NCBI RefSeq assembly: GCF_030063245.1
Contig: NZ_JASISR010000027.1
Coordinates: 1-60,071 of the forward strand
DNA length: 60,071 bases
Direction of reading: 5' to 3'
Source: Paenarthrobacter sp. PH39-S1
GTDB lineage: Bacteria; Actinomycetota; Actinomycetes; Actinomycetales; Micrococcaceae
In this document: positions 9,232-18,600 of the stretch, in pieces
How the letters are laid out: each line of letters starts with the position of its first letter
How positions within the stretch are numbered: the stretch's first letter is position 1
Notes under the pieces: generated by a model
Seen by the model: the letters and a program-made list of their open reading frames with translations, nothing else
What the model was told of the DNA's origin: nothing
The model's database searches: none
Position numbers and translations under genes: made by a program

Positions 9232-9501
9232 TCAGGTAGATAACGACGGGCTGTCCGGGTCCTGCCGCGCGAGCGCATATTTGGCGATTTTAGCCCGCCG
9301 GCTTTGCAGCTCGATTTCGATGTTCGGCCGCCCGCGGACGGAATCGCCTTCGTCCGCCACCGGACCCGCGGGGCGTCCGCGGTCCAGCCGGTCGACGGCG
9401 GCGCTCAGCTCCGCATCCGGGTGCAATGCGCGCAGATTCACAATGAAAAGGTCCTCGGCCTGCCGGGGGGTTACATTGGATGAAATCAATGGCCAGACCA
9501 T
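9232..9501 (-). CDS. Small protein of unknown function
   Basis: An 89-residue leftward frame, likely co-transcribed with the membrane/GAF-like gene upstream. The start MVWPLISSN at 9501 is chosen because a strong AGGAGG lies 7 bases before it. An alternative ATG at 9540 immediately after the upstream stop lacks such a site. The sequence has a helical, charged body (RQAEDLFIVNLRALHPDAEL and later IEIELQSRRAKIAKYALARQ) without a recognised domain or membrane segment. Confidence 0.6.
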   Translation of the reverse strand: MVWPLISSNVTPRQAEDLFIVNLRALHPDAELSAAVDRLDRGRPAGPVADEGDSVRGRPNIEIELQSRRAKIAKYALARQDPDSPSLST

Positions 9502-9541
9502 CCAACAGCCTCCTTCCTTGGTTGTCGCGGGTAAGTCCATT

Positions 9542-10312
9542 TTAGCTCTCGTCCAGGATATCCCGCAGCACTCCGGCGCACGCCGTCGCAATTTGGATGA
9601 CCTGCGGTGAATCGAGCCGGCACGGCTGGTCCTTGAGCTCCGGCGCGTAGGGAACGTCGACGGCGAAGACTCCCAGTATCCGTTCGGAATCCTCGCTCAG
9701 GATCGGCACCGCGAGGCCTTCGGCATATTTCGGCGCTATCTTGCGGAACTCGTCGTAGGAGAATCCCATCCGGTCTGCTTTGGAAAGCGCGTCATAGGCC
9801 TCAGCCGGCACAATACCGGGTTCGTTCCAGGTAGCCGCAACCTGCCGCCAATCGAAATGCCGGGGCGCCAGGTCGCGGACAGCCTGTCCCACCGCGCCCT
9901 TCCCCTCAGTCCAGAAGATCCCGGAGCCCTGCGGGTATTCGTTCAGGCGGTATCGGATCCGACGCGTGAGGTGCCGGCGTTTCCACAGCCACCGGTGGCG
10001 GGGGAGGACGAAGAGGGACCCACCCAGGGCGGTCAGGTCGAGAAGGGTGATTTGCCCTATCGATTTCAGGGATGCCAGAACCGCCTTTTCCAGTTGCTTC
10101 TGGCGGTGCTCCCGCCGCGGAAGCCGGTAAAGCTGCACGCCACCGCGGATGCTCTGGACGAAGACCACGGCGCCGGCCCCGGCGATGATCCAGAATTCGA
10201 GCGTGGCGTTCGTGGCGACCCAGCCGACTTGGGTTGCTCCTTTCAGAACAACCAGGGCCAGCGCAAGTAGCGCAGCCACAACTCTGCTCACAAGACCGAA
10301 CTTTCGCCCCAT
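9542..10312 (-). CDS. Membrane-anchored GAF-like sensory protein of unknown function
   Basis: 256 residues. Two hydrophobic segments near the N-terminus (about residues 8-30 and 40-55) are followed by a basic cytoplasmic stretch (RLPRREHRQKQLEKAV) and a soluble domain. That domain contains GKGAVGQAVRDLAPRHFDW and AVPILSEDSERILGVFAVDV, a pattern resembling GAF domains (VP(I/V)..G..xGVl..D). No output domain follows, so it would act as a membrane-bound ligand sensor or partner protein. The small gene at 9232-9501 follows with a 40-base gap and may encode the partner. Confidence 0.6.
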   Translation of the reverse strand: MGRKFGLVSRVVAALLALALVVLKGATQVGWVATNATLEFWIIAGAGAVVFVQSIRGGVQLYRLPRREHRQKQLEKAVLASLKSIGQITLLDLTALGGSLFVLPRHRWLWKRRHLTRRIRYRLNEYPQGSGIFWTEGKGAVGQAVRDLAPRHFDWRQVAATWNEPGIVPAEAYDALSKADRMGFSYDEFRKIAPKYAEGLAVPILSEDSERILGVFAVDVPYAPELKDQPCRLDSPQVIQIATACAGVLRDILDES

Positions 10313-10434
10313 CCAAGAAGACTACCCACTACTCCCCGCTGATGCGGCTGATGACGTCGCCAGACAACAGCCAGTGTGCTGCGGTTGTGGCGGGTGTGGA
10401 CGCGGACGGGCGCCGAATCTTGGAGATGGGGCTG

Positions 10435-11439
10435 TCAGGCGTGGTAATGGGCGCCGAGGCGCTGCAGACCTTCGTCCACACTGACCGCCGGCTCCCAATC
10501 CAGCACCTCGCGCGTGTGCCGCTGGTCAAACCAGTGCGCAGTGGTGAGCTGCTCGGCCAGGAAACGGGTCATCGGCGGCTCGTCGCGGACCCAGCCGCGC
10601 TTCCCGGCGAGGCTCCAGGCCCTTTCAATGACAGAACCCGCGCCGCGCGCCAGCCAGCCGGGAACGGACCACGTAGGAGAGCCGGCGCCGGCAGCGGCGC
10701 AGATGCCGGTGATGAGCTCGCCCACGGGGCGCGGCTGGCCGTTGGTGACCACCAGCGCCTGTCCATGGGCATGATCCATTCGCTCAAGACCTCGGACGAT
10801 GGCCGACGCGGCGTTGTCGATGTAGATGGTGTCGATCAGGGCCGCGCCGTGGTCGAGCACCGGCAGCCGGCCGGAACGGGCACGCTCCACAACCCGCTCC
10901 ACCAGCTGGGTGTCGCCCGGACCCCAAACGATATGCGGCCGGATGGCGGTCACACGGAACGCGGGAGAGTCCTCAGCCAGCGCGAGCAGCTCGGCGGTGG
11001 CCTTGGACCGGGCGTAGTTGCCGCGTGCGCGGTCCGGATCCGCCGGTCCCGCGCTGGCGCCGACGATCGAGGCGCCGAAGTGTGCCACGGAGGGCGAGGA
11101 AACGAAGACGAAATCGCGGACTCCAATGGCCTTGGCCGCGGCGAGCAGTCCGCGGGTGCCTTCGATGTTGGTGGCGGCGAAGTCGCTCCAGTCGCCGGTG
11201 AAGGAGACCTTGGCCGCGAGGTGGATGACGGCGTCGACCCCGGCCACGGCGCGTGTCACGGCTTCGCCGTCGGTGACGGAACCCTGCACGAATTCCGCCG
11301 GACCTGATTCTGTTTGCAACCCGGGCGGACGGCGCTGGAAGGTCCGCAGGGCATATCCCTTGTCAATCAGGAGTTGGGCGACGGCCCGGCCGAGCAGTCC
11401 GCTGGCTCCCGTAACCAGTACCGTCCGCGTCTGGCTCAT
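10435..11439 (-). CDS. oleD: OleD-type NAD(P)H-dependent 2-alkyl-3-ketoalkanoic acid reductase
   Basis: A 334-residue extended short-chain dehydrogenase (3-beta-HSD-like). The N-terminal VLVTGASGLLGRAVAQLL is the GxxGxxG dinucleotide motif. VIHLAAKVSF, VSSPSVAH and the YARSK catalytic Tyr-Lys motif follow. By analogy with characterised Ole systems it reduces the OleA product to a beta-hydroxy acid. ATG 11439 overlaps the oleBC stop by 4 bases (ATGA), giving translational coupling. Third gene of oleA-oleBC-oleD. Confidence 0.88.
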   Translation of the reverse strand: MSQTRTVLVTGASGLLGRAVAQLLIDKGYALRTFQRRPPGLQTESGPAEFVQGSVTDGEAVTRAVAGVDAVIHLAAKVSFTGDWSDFAATNIEGTRGLLAAAKAIGVRDFVFVSSPSVAHFGASIVGASAGPADPDRARGNYARSKATAELLALAEDSPAFRVTAIRPHIVWGPGDTQLVERVVERARSGRLPVLDHGAALIDTIYIDNAASAIVRGLERMDHAHGQALVVTNGQPRPVGELITGICAAAGAGSPTWSVPGWLARGAGSVIERAWSLAGKRGWVRDEPPMTRFLAEQLTTAHWFDQRHTREVLDWEPAVSVDEGLQRLGAHYHA

Positions 11440-14315
11440 GGCCGGCGCATCTTGCCGCCGGACAGCGCGGTGGTGGCCCAGGCGGCGAGGGCGGTGCGGT
11501 CGATCTTTGAGTTGTGCCGTATGTCCGTGGGCATCGACGGGATGATGAGCACCGCGGCCAGATCCATGCCAGCACCCGGGTAGGCGGCTGCCGCTGCGCT
11601 GCCCGGGGTGCCCGCACGCGCTGCCGAGCCCGCTGCTGTTCCCGCACCCGCTGCTGTTCCCGCACCCGCTGCTGTGCCCGCGACAACGGCAGTGCGGACC
11701 TCGCCGGCGAGCTTGGGTGATGCCAGGGCAGGAGTGCTGGCGGCGGGTACGGTTTCGATGATGGCGACGGCCGCCTGTGCTCCGGCCGGACCAACGCCCA
11801 CGACGGCGGCCCGGCCGACGCCGTCGACCGTTTCAGCCAGCTGCTCGGCGGCAACGGGAGTCCGCACACCGGCGGCGGTGGCCAGGATGTGGCTAAGCCT
11901 TCCTTCGACCCAGAGCCGTCCTGCGTCGTCAAGGTGGCCGACGTCGCCGGTGCGGTGCCAGCCGGGGATCGAGACGCTATGGTCCTGGGTGATCCAGAGC
12001 CTGTCGTAGCGGTCCTTGACGTGGGCGGCGCTGACGAGGATCTCGCCCGTAATGCCGGGCGAGGTGGACGGCTCGGCCGCGACGCTGCCGTCGGGGCGGA
12101 TGGCGGAGATGGCCACCAGGGCTCCGGGGACCGGGGTTCCGACGCAGACGCCATTGCCCGGGCCGGCCGCGCGGATTTCCTCCAGGCTGATGTCCGTCAC
12201 CGGGAGTGCTTCGGTCATGCCGTAGGGGGTGTGCAGTGACGCGGCTGGAACCAGCTTTTGCACGCGGCTCAGCAGGGGCTCCGGGATCGGCGCGCCCGCG
12301 GAAAGCAGCAGTTGTACCTGGGCCAGGGACTGCCGTTGCGCCAGGGTCAGAACCGATGCGGTGGCGAGGACGTTGACCAGCGCAGCCGGAGAGGCAAACA
12401 CCGTGGTGGCCTGCACGGCCGCGGCGGCATCGGCCAGGGCGGCTGCGGTGAGCGTTGCGGGGGCGGTGACGTCCATGTCCGGCGTGACGGAGGTGGCGCC
12501 CAGGGCGGGTCCGAGCAGGGCAAACGGAGCGAAACCCGCCACCAGGGAGGTGCCTGGCTGCAGGTTGTAGGTGTTTTTCAGGGTGTCCCGCATGGCCGAG
12601 AGCTGCCGGTGCGTGTAGACGACGCCCTTGGCGGGACCGGTGGAGCCGGAGGTGAAGAGCACGGCGGCGTCCGCGTCCGGATCGATGGGGCGGACGGTCG
12701 GGGCTGACGTGCCGGATGCCGGAATTGGGCCGCTCGGCACACGTGGGTCAATCGATACGCCCGCGCCGTTCGATATGCCCGGGTCGACCGACCCTGTGCG
12801 CTGTGCGTCCCGGCCGGCGGACAGCAGCTCCGGAACGGTGTGTGCCACGCCGAGCAGCCGGCGCCTGACAGCACCCAGTGGTGCAGCGCTGATCCGGATG
12901 CCGGGCCAGCCGTACAGCCGGGCGCCGAGCAGCGCGCGTTCGATGCCGATCAGGTAGGCCGGGCCGGCGCCCTTGATGGCCCGGCTCATGCCTGCTGCGC
13001 CGAGGCCGGCGTCGGCCACGACGATGACGGCGCCGAGCCGCAGACTGGCGTAGATCAGCGAGGTCAGTTCGATCCCCGGTGGAACGAGCAGACTGACGCG
13101 GTCCCCGGCCTTCACGCCGATGGAATCGAGACCGGAGGCAAGCTGGTCCACGCGTTCGGCCAACTGCGCCCAGGAGAGGGTGCGGGGGCCGGTGCTGCGG
13201 ACCGCCCCCAGCGGGGCCATGTCGACGACGGCGGCGGCGGAGTCGGTGCGGCGCTCATCCAGTGCGGCGAGCATCGGACGGAAGCCGCAGGCGGTGCCGG
13301 GCTGGTCGTGGGCCAGACCCCAATCGGCTCGATCAGCCGGCGCTGCCGGATGCCGGCCGGCGCGGTCATCGGCACGGTCACCGTCGCGATCAGCGTTCTT
13401 TTCGACCCAGCTGAAGATGGGGGTGGCAACGTCGCGGTCCTCAGGCAGCAGATGCCCGGCACCCTCAAAGCGGTGCACATCGGCCTGCGGTAGCCGGTCC
13501 ATCAGATCGCGCAGGTAACGGTCCGAGAACACCGGGTCCTTGGGTCCCCAGAGCAGCAGTGCCGGAACATCAAGGGTGCGGATGCTATCGGCCACCTCGG
13601 CCAGGGTGCCCCAGCTCGGATGGGACTCCCCGGCCGGGATGTCGGCGACGAAGTTGCCCACGCCCTGCCGGCGGGCGGCGGTTCGGTACGGTGCCATGAA
13701 TGCCGCGCGGACGTCCTTGGCCAGGGCCGGGTGCGCCAGCGCGTGCGTCACGCGCAGGAACGCCGCCGTCGTCGTCGTTCCCCATTGATGCACGCCAGGG
13801 TGCAGCGCCAGCTGCAGCGGCGCGGGCACGGCGAACCCGGCCGGATGCACCGCGGTGTTGTTAAGCACAACGGCGGCGAGCTGGCTTCGGTGCCGGGTGG
13901 CCCAGCCAAGTGAGATGACGCCACCCCAGTCGTGGCCGACGGTGACCACCGGGCCGGTGATGCCCAGCTCGGCGGTCAGGTCGCCCAGATCGGTGATGCG
14001 GTCCTCGAGCCGGCGGAAGACGCCGGTGCGGGCGGAGAAGCCCATGTCCAGCTGGTCGACGGCGACGACGCGCCACGGCCGGTCCGCGACGGACGCCGCG
14101 GCCAGCAGTGTCCGCCACAGGTAGGACCAAGTGGGGTTTCCGTGCACGCACAAGAGCGTTCCCGCTGGCTTTGCACCGCGGGCGGCCAGCTCATCGGCGT
14201 TGTCCAGCAGATGCCAGCGGTGGCTGCTGCCGGCCGGGTCCGGGAGGGATGTGGAGGGGACGTCAACAAACCGGGACCAGGAGGGATCAACCCCGGGCCA
14301 TACTTCTGCTACCAC
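11436..14315 (-). CDS. oleBC: OleBC fusion: beta-lactone decarboxylase plus beta-lactone synthetase
   Basis: About 959 residues. The N-terminal alpha/beta-hydrolase (OleB; haloalkane-dehalogenase-like) has LLCVHGNPTWSYLWR, the nucleophile Asp in VGHDWGG, LLLWGPKDPVF and a late His (GAGHLLPED). The C-terminal acyl-adenylate-type domain (OleC) has VLFTSGSTGPAKGVVYTHRQ and WHRTGDVGHLD. OleC converts beta-hydroxy acids to beta-lactones, which OleB decarboxylates to long internal alkenes. The fusion is known from actinobacteria such as M. luteus. GTG 14315 is chosen because it overlaps the oleA stop. Near the C-terminus an Ala/Gly/Thr repeat linker interrupts the OleC sub-domain. Confidence 0.88.
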   Translation of the reverse strand: MVAEVWPGVDPSWSRFVDVPSTSLPDPAGSSHRWHLLDNADELAARGAKPAGTLLCVHGNPTWSYLWRTLLAAASVADRPWRVVAVDQLDMGFSARTGVFRRLEDRITDLGDLTAELGITGPVVTVGHDWGGVISLGWATRHRSQLAAVVLNNTAVHPAGFAVPAPLQLALHPGVHQWGTTTTAAFLRVTHALAHPALAKDVRAAFMAPYRTAARRQGVGNFVADIPAGESHPSWGTLAEVADSIRTLDVPALLLWGPKDPVFSDRYLRDLMDRLPQADVHRFEGAGHLLPEDRDVATPIFSWVEKNADRDGDRADDRAGRHPAAPADRADWGLAHDQPGTACGFRPMLAALDERRTDSAAAVVDMAPLGAVRSTGPRTLSWAQLAERVDQLASGLDSIGVKAGDRVSLLVPPGIELTSLIYASLRLGAVIVVADAGLGAAGMSRAIKGAGPAYLIGIERALLGARLYGWPGIRISAAPLGAVRRRLLGVAHTVPELLSAGRDAQRTGSVDPGISNGAGVSIDPRVPSGPIPASGTSAPTVRPIDPDADAAVLFTSGSTGPAKGVVYTHRQLSAMRDTLKNTYNLQPGTSLVAGFAPFALLGPALGATSVTPDMDVTAPATLTAAALADAAAAVQATTVFASPAALVNVLATASVLTLAQRQSLAQVQLLLSAGAPIPEPLLSRVQKLVPAASLHTPYGMTEALPVTDISLEEIRAAGPGNGVCVGTPVPGALVAISAIRPDGSVAAEPSTSPGITGEILVSAAHVKDRYDRLWITQDHSVSIPGWHRTGDVGHLDDAGRLWVEGRLSHILATAAGVRTPVAAEQLAETVDGVGRAAVVGVGPAGAQAAVAIIETVPAASTPALASPKLAGEVRTAVVAGTAAGAGTAAGAGTAAGSAARAGTPGSAAAAAYPGAGMDLAAVLIIPSMPTDIRHNSKIDRTALAAWATTALSGGKMRRP
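11628..11682 (-). repeat. 18-bp tandem repeat inside oleBC
   Basis: About three copies of the unit CCCGCACCCGCTGCTGTT (as read on the plus strand; the first is partial). It encodes a GAGTAA-like hexapeptide repeat on the minus strand and lengthens a linker near the C-terminus of OleC without breaking the frame. Confidence 0.85.
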
Positions 14316-15334
14316 GCAATTTCCATCATGGTGGTGTTCAGCCCGGAGCCCACGCCCATGCACAGCACCCGGTCGCCCTGGCTGAGCGACTGGGCTTCCT
14401 GGGCCAGGGTCATCGGCAGCGAGGCCGGGCCCACATTGCCCCAGCGCGGGAACGTGATCGGCACCCTGCTGCGGACCAGGTTCACGGCCTTGATGATCGC
14501 GTTGGTGTACGAGGTGGAGACCTGATGGGTCACGTAGCGGTCCATCGACGTCCAGTTCCAGCCGTCCTTGTGCGCCTCATTCCACGCGGTGACGACCAGC
14601 TCCAGGCCGCCGTCGAGCAGGCCCTTGGCGTCGGTGAACATGCCGTCGGCGCCGCCGACGCAAAGTTCGTGGTGCTGGGTACCGGCGCGGGAGACGCCGC
14701 CGAGGATCCGGTGCGAGCCCGGATGCTCGTCCGCCGGTCCGATGACGGCTGCCGCGGCTCCGGATCCGAGCGTGAGAGTGGCGAATTCGCGCAGGAAATC
14801 CTCGCGGGTGGAATCCGGGCGGTTGAGCCGGGCGAACGTGGCCTCCTGGGTGCCTTGGGCATCCTCACCGGCCACGATCAGGGCGTACTTGATCTGGCCT
14901 GAATCGATCATATTGGCGGCCAGAGTGATGCCGTTGACAAACCCCAGGCAGGCATTGGCCAGGTCGAAGTTCATCGCGGAGGACGGCAGTCCAAGCCCGT
15001 GGTGGATCTTCACGGCCACGGAGGGTTCGAGGTTTCTGCGCGTCACGGACGTATTGATCAGGAGGCCGATCTGCCCCGGTTCAATCCCGGCTTCGGCCAG
15101 TGCCTTGGCACCCGCCTCGATGGCGGCGTCGTCGAATGCGGTACCCGGGGACCACCAGCGGCGCTCCGTGACTCCGGCGACCCGCTCCAGCAGACGTTTG
15201 GACAGGTGCAGCCGTTTGAGGCTGGGCGCCAGGCGCTCGTCAAAGTCCGCGGAACTGACGACTACCGGCGCCTCCACACTGGTGACGGCCAGCAGCGCCG
15301 TGTTGTCATGTCGAAACGTCGCGTTGCCGATCAA
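14309..15334 (-). CDS. oleA: OleA: thiolase-fold enzyme for head-to-head acyl-CoA condensation
   Basis: About 341 residues of the KAS III-like fold. The catalytic cysteine is in LANACLGFVNGITLAA, and the region VTHQVSTSYTNAIIKAV followed by RWGNVGPASLP carries the catalytic His and Asn. OleA condenses two fatty acyl-CoAs into a 2-alkyl-3-ketoacid, the first step to C25-C31 olefins. The start is read as the TTG at 15334 (LIGNATFRHDNTALL), matching the usual OleA N-terminus and having AAGG 7 bases upstream. The longer frame to 15391 is less likely. First gene of the operon. Confidence 0.88.
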   Translation of the reverse strand: MIGNATFRHDNTALLAVTSVEAPVVVSSADFDERLAPSLKRLHLSKRLLERVAGVTERRWWSPGTAFDDAAIEAGAKALAEAGIEPGQIGLLINTSVTRRNLEPSVAVKIHHGLGLPSSAMNFDLANACLGFVNGITLAANMIDSGQIKYALIVAGEDAQGTQEATFARLNRPDSTREDFLREFATLTLGSGAAAAVIGPADEHPGSHRILGGVSRAGTQHHELCVGGADGMFTDAKGLLDGGLELVVTAWNEAHKDGWNWTSMDRYVTHQVSTSYTNAIIKAVNLVRSRVPITFPRWGNVGPASLPMTLAQEAQSLSQGDRVLCMGVGSGLNTTMMEIAW

Positions 15335-15642
15335 TATCCAGCCTTCATCCGTGTGTGGTCTCTTTGGCGGGGCAGGAGCGGCACAGGCCACCCAAGAGAT
15401 TAACTATGCACCTAAAACCATGGTTCCTGCACATGCACCGTATGGCATGTTTCCTGCAGCTTTCTATCCTATCTTCGCCGTTAATCCGATGGTGATCAGT
15501 AAATTTGGGGCGGACGCCAGATTTAGGGCCGCCGGCAGCTTTATGGCACACGGTAGATTTGGGAGGTACACCGCCCAGCCTGGCAACCCGCCGTCGCCCA
15601 GCGCGCGTTCCGACCCGTCCCATCCGTGAGAGCCGAAACACC
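15335..15642. other. Divergent intergenic region between oleA and smc
   Basis: About 300 bases without a supported gene. It is more AT-rich than its surroundings in 15400-15510. Three loosely similar motifs occur (AAATTTGGGGCGG, AGATTTAGGGC, AGATTTGGGAGG at about 15501-15565). Promoters for both oleA and smc should lie here, but no consensus pair could be assigned with confidence. Confidence 0.4.
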
Positions 15643-18600
15643 TTGCACCTGAAAAGCCTGACCGTCCGAGGGTTTAAATCCTTCGCCTCGGCGACAACTT
15701 TTGACTTCGAACCCGGCGTCACGGCCGTGGTTGGCCCGAACGGGTCCGGAAAATCCAACGTGGTGGACGCGCTGGCCTGGGTGATGGGCGAGCAGGGGGC
15801 CAAAACGCTGCGCGGCGGAAAAATGGACGACGTCATTTTTGCCGGCACGTCCGGGCGTCCGCCGTTGGGTCGGGCCCAGGTGTCCCTCACCATTGACAAC
15901 GCCGATGGCGCCCTGCCGATCGAATACAGCGAAGTCACCATATCCCGCACCCTGTTTCGCACCGGCGGGTCCGAATACGCCATCAACGGCGTCGGCTGCC
16001 GGCTGCTGGACATCCAGGAACTGCTCTCCGACTCCGGCCTGGGTCGGGAAATGCACGTGATCGTCGGGCAGGGACAGCTGGATAAGGTGCTGCATGCCAC
16101 GCCCGAGGAGCGACGCGGTTTCATCGAAGAGGCAGCCGGGATTCTCAAGCACCGCCGGCGCAAGGAAAAGACGCTGCGCAAGCTGGAGGCCATGCAGGCC
16201 AATCTGGCCCGGCTGACGGACTTGACCACCGAACTGCGCCGCCAGCTGACGCCACTGGGCAGGCAGGCCGAGGTGGCACGCCGCGCCCAGACCGTGCAGT
16301 TTGAACTCCGCGATGCCCGTGCCCGGCTGCTGGCGGATGACCTGGTGCAGCTGCAGAGCACACTGGCGCGGGACGTTGCGGACGAGACCGCGTTGAAGGC
16401 CCGGCGGGCCGAGGTGGAGCAGACGCTGGAATCGGGCCGGCTGCGGCGGGCCGAATGCGAGCAGCTGGCGGCCGCGGCGACGCCGGCACTGAACACGGCG
16501 CGGGATACCTGGTATCAGCTCTCCGCGGTGCGGGAACGGCTGCGGGCCCTGGGAAATCTTGCGGCCGACAGGCGCAGGCTTCTGGGTGCGCCGGATGCCG
16601 CGCCGGATTCGGAGCGCGATCCGGAAAAACTGCAGCAACAGGCCTCTCGGGTTCGGGCGGAGCAGGTCCAGCTGGAGGGGTCCGTGCTGGCGCGGCGCGG
16701 CGCCCTGGCGACGGCCGTGGCCGCCAAGGCGGACGCCGAACGCGCCGCCGCGCAGGAAGACCAGCGGCTCACTGCCATCCTGCGTGCCGCGGCCGACCAC
16801 CGCGAGGGACTGGCGAAGCTGGCCGGCCAGGTGGCCGCGGCCCGCTCCCGGGTGGAATCCGCCGAGGCCGAGGTGGGCCGGCTGCGCGGATCCATGACCG
16901 CGGGCGAGCAGCGTCGGGCAAAGGCACAGGAGGAGTTCACCGCGCTTGAATCCCAGGTGGCGGGTGTGGAGCAGGGCGAAGAGACCCTGGACGCGGACTA
17001 CGAGCGCGCCAGCCAGGTGCTGGAAACCGTGCTCGCGGAGATCGAGGACCTGACCGCTGGGCAGCGTGCGGCCGAGCGCGAACGCGATTCCCTGGTGGCC
17101 CGGCGCGATGCACTCGCCGTCGGGCTGCGCCGTAAGGACGGCACGGGGTTGCTGCTGGCCGCCGGTCAGGAGGGAGTCCTCAGTGCGATTTCGGACCTGA
17201 TCACCTTGCGGCCCGGCTATGAGACGGCGGTGGCCACGGCGCTTGGTTCGGCCGCCGACGCCGTGGCCGTGACCGATCTGGCCGCCGCCGTGGCGGCGTT
17301 GGAAGTGCTGAAAGACGACGACGGCGGCCGCGTCGAGCTGATTATCGCCGGGGCCGCGCAGCCCGCGCATTCGCTGCCCGGAGCGCCGGGTGTCGACGGG
17401 CTCGGCGCGGCATCTGATGCACCGGGGGCCGACATACCGGTGGTCGACGGGCTCGGCGCGGCATCCAATGCGCTGGCGGCCGACGTATCGGTAGGCGGCC
17501 GACCGGGGGCCGACGAAGGTACCTCGGCTCCTCGTCCGGCGGTCGACCACAGTGTGTCTGTCCCGATGCCCGAGTCAGGCCGCTCCGCGACCGCTTGGGG
17601 GGAATCTGAAGGCGTAATGGCCGCAGATCTGATTGCCGTGCATGATCCCAGCGCCGGACCCGGCCTGGCTGCCGCGCTGGCCCAGCTGCTCGCCGACGTC
17701 GTCGTGGTGGAGGACCTGACTGCGGCCATGGCCGCAGTCGGCGCCCATCCCAAGCTGCGGGCCGTGACGAGGGCCGGCGACGTGATCACCGCGGTCAGCC
17801 TCAGTGGCGGATCCGCCGGCGCGCCGTCGACCCTGGAACTGCAGGCCGACGTCGAAGAAACCGTCGCGGAGCTGGCCGGCGTGACGGCGGAGGCGGAACA
17901 ACTGCGCTTCGCACTGTCCTCGGCTGTGGCACGGCGCGATCAGGCCCGCAGCCGCACCGACGCTGCCCTGGAACGGCTGCACGATTCAGATGCCAGACTG
18001 GCTGCGGTGGCGGAACGGCTGGGCCAGCTGGGGTCATCACTCCGCTCCGCCGTAGGGGAGAGCGAGCGGCTGGCCGCCTTGCTGGCGGCGGCGGAGGCCA
18101 ATATTGGCACCGAGCAGCAGGCCCTGAACGGGATTTCCGCACGGCTGGATGCCGCACGGGTGGCCCCCGCGGAGGACGAGCCGTCCATGCAAGCGCGGGA
18201 TGAGCTCGCCGCTGCCGCCATCGCCGCCCGGGCTATCGAGATGGACGCACGGCTCGGCCTGCGCAGCTCGGAGGAGCAATTGAGCGCCATCTCCAACCGG
18301 GCGGCATCGCTGGAGCGCGCGGCTGTCACCGAGCGGAAGGCGAGGGAAGTGGCAGCGGAGCGTGCACGCCTTCGAGCTGCACAGGCGCGAAAGGCTGCCT
18401 CCGTGACCGCGGCCGTTCAGCAGACTCTGGCGTTTGTCGATGTTTCGCTGGAGGCCGCCGGTCGGGAGCGGGACGATGCCGCCGAAACCCGCGCCGCCCT
18501 CGAGAGCGAATTGGCGGACATCCGTACCGGCAACGAAAAAGCCGCCCTGGAACTGGCCAAACTGACCGATTCGGTGCACCGGGATGAGCTGGCGAGGACC

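Noticed and set aside
15541-17550. A 669-codon open frame antisense to smc
   Set aside because: High GC keeps antisense frames open; it has no recognisable domain, and the plus strand encodes an unmistakable SMC.
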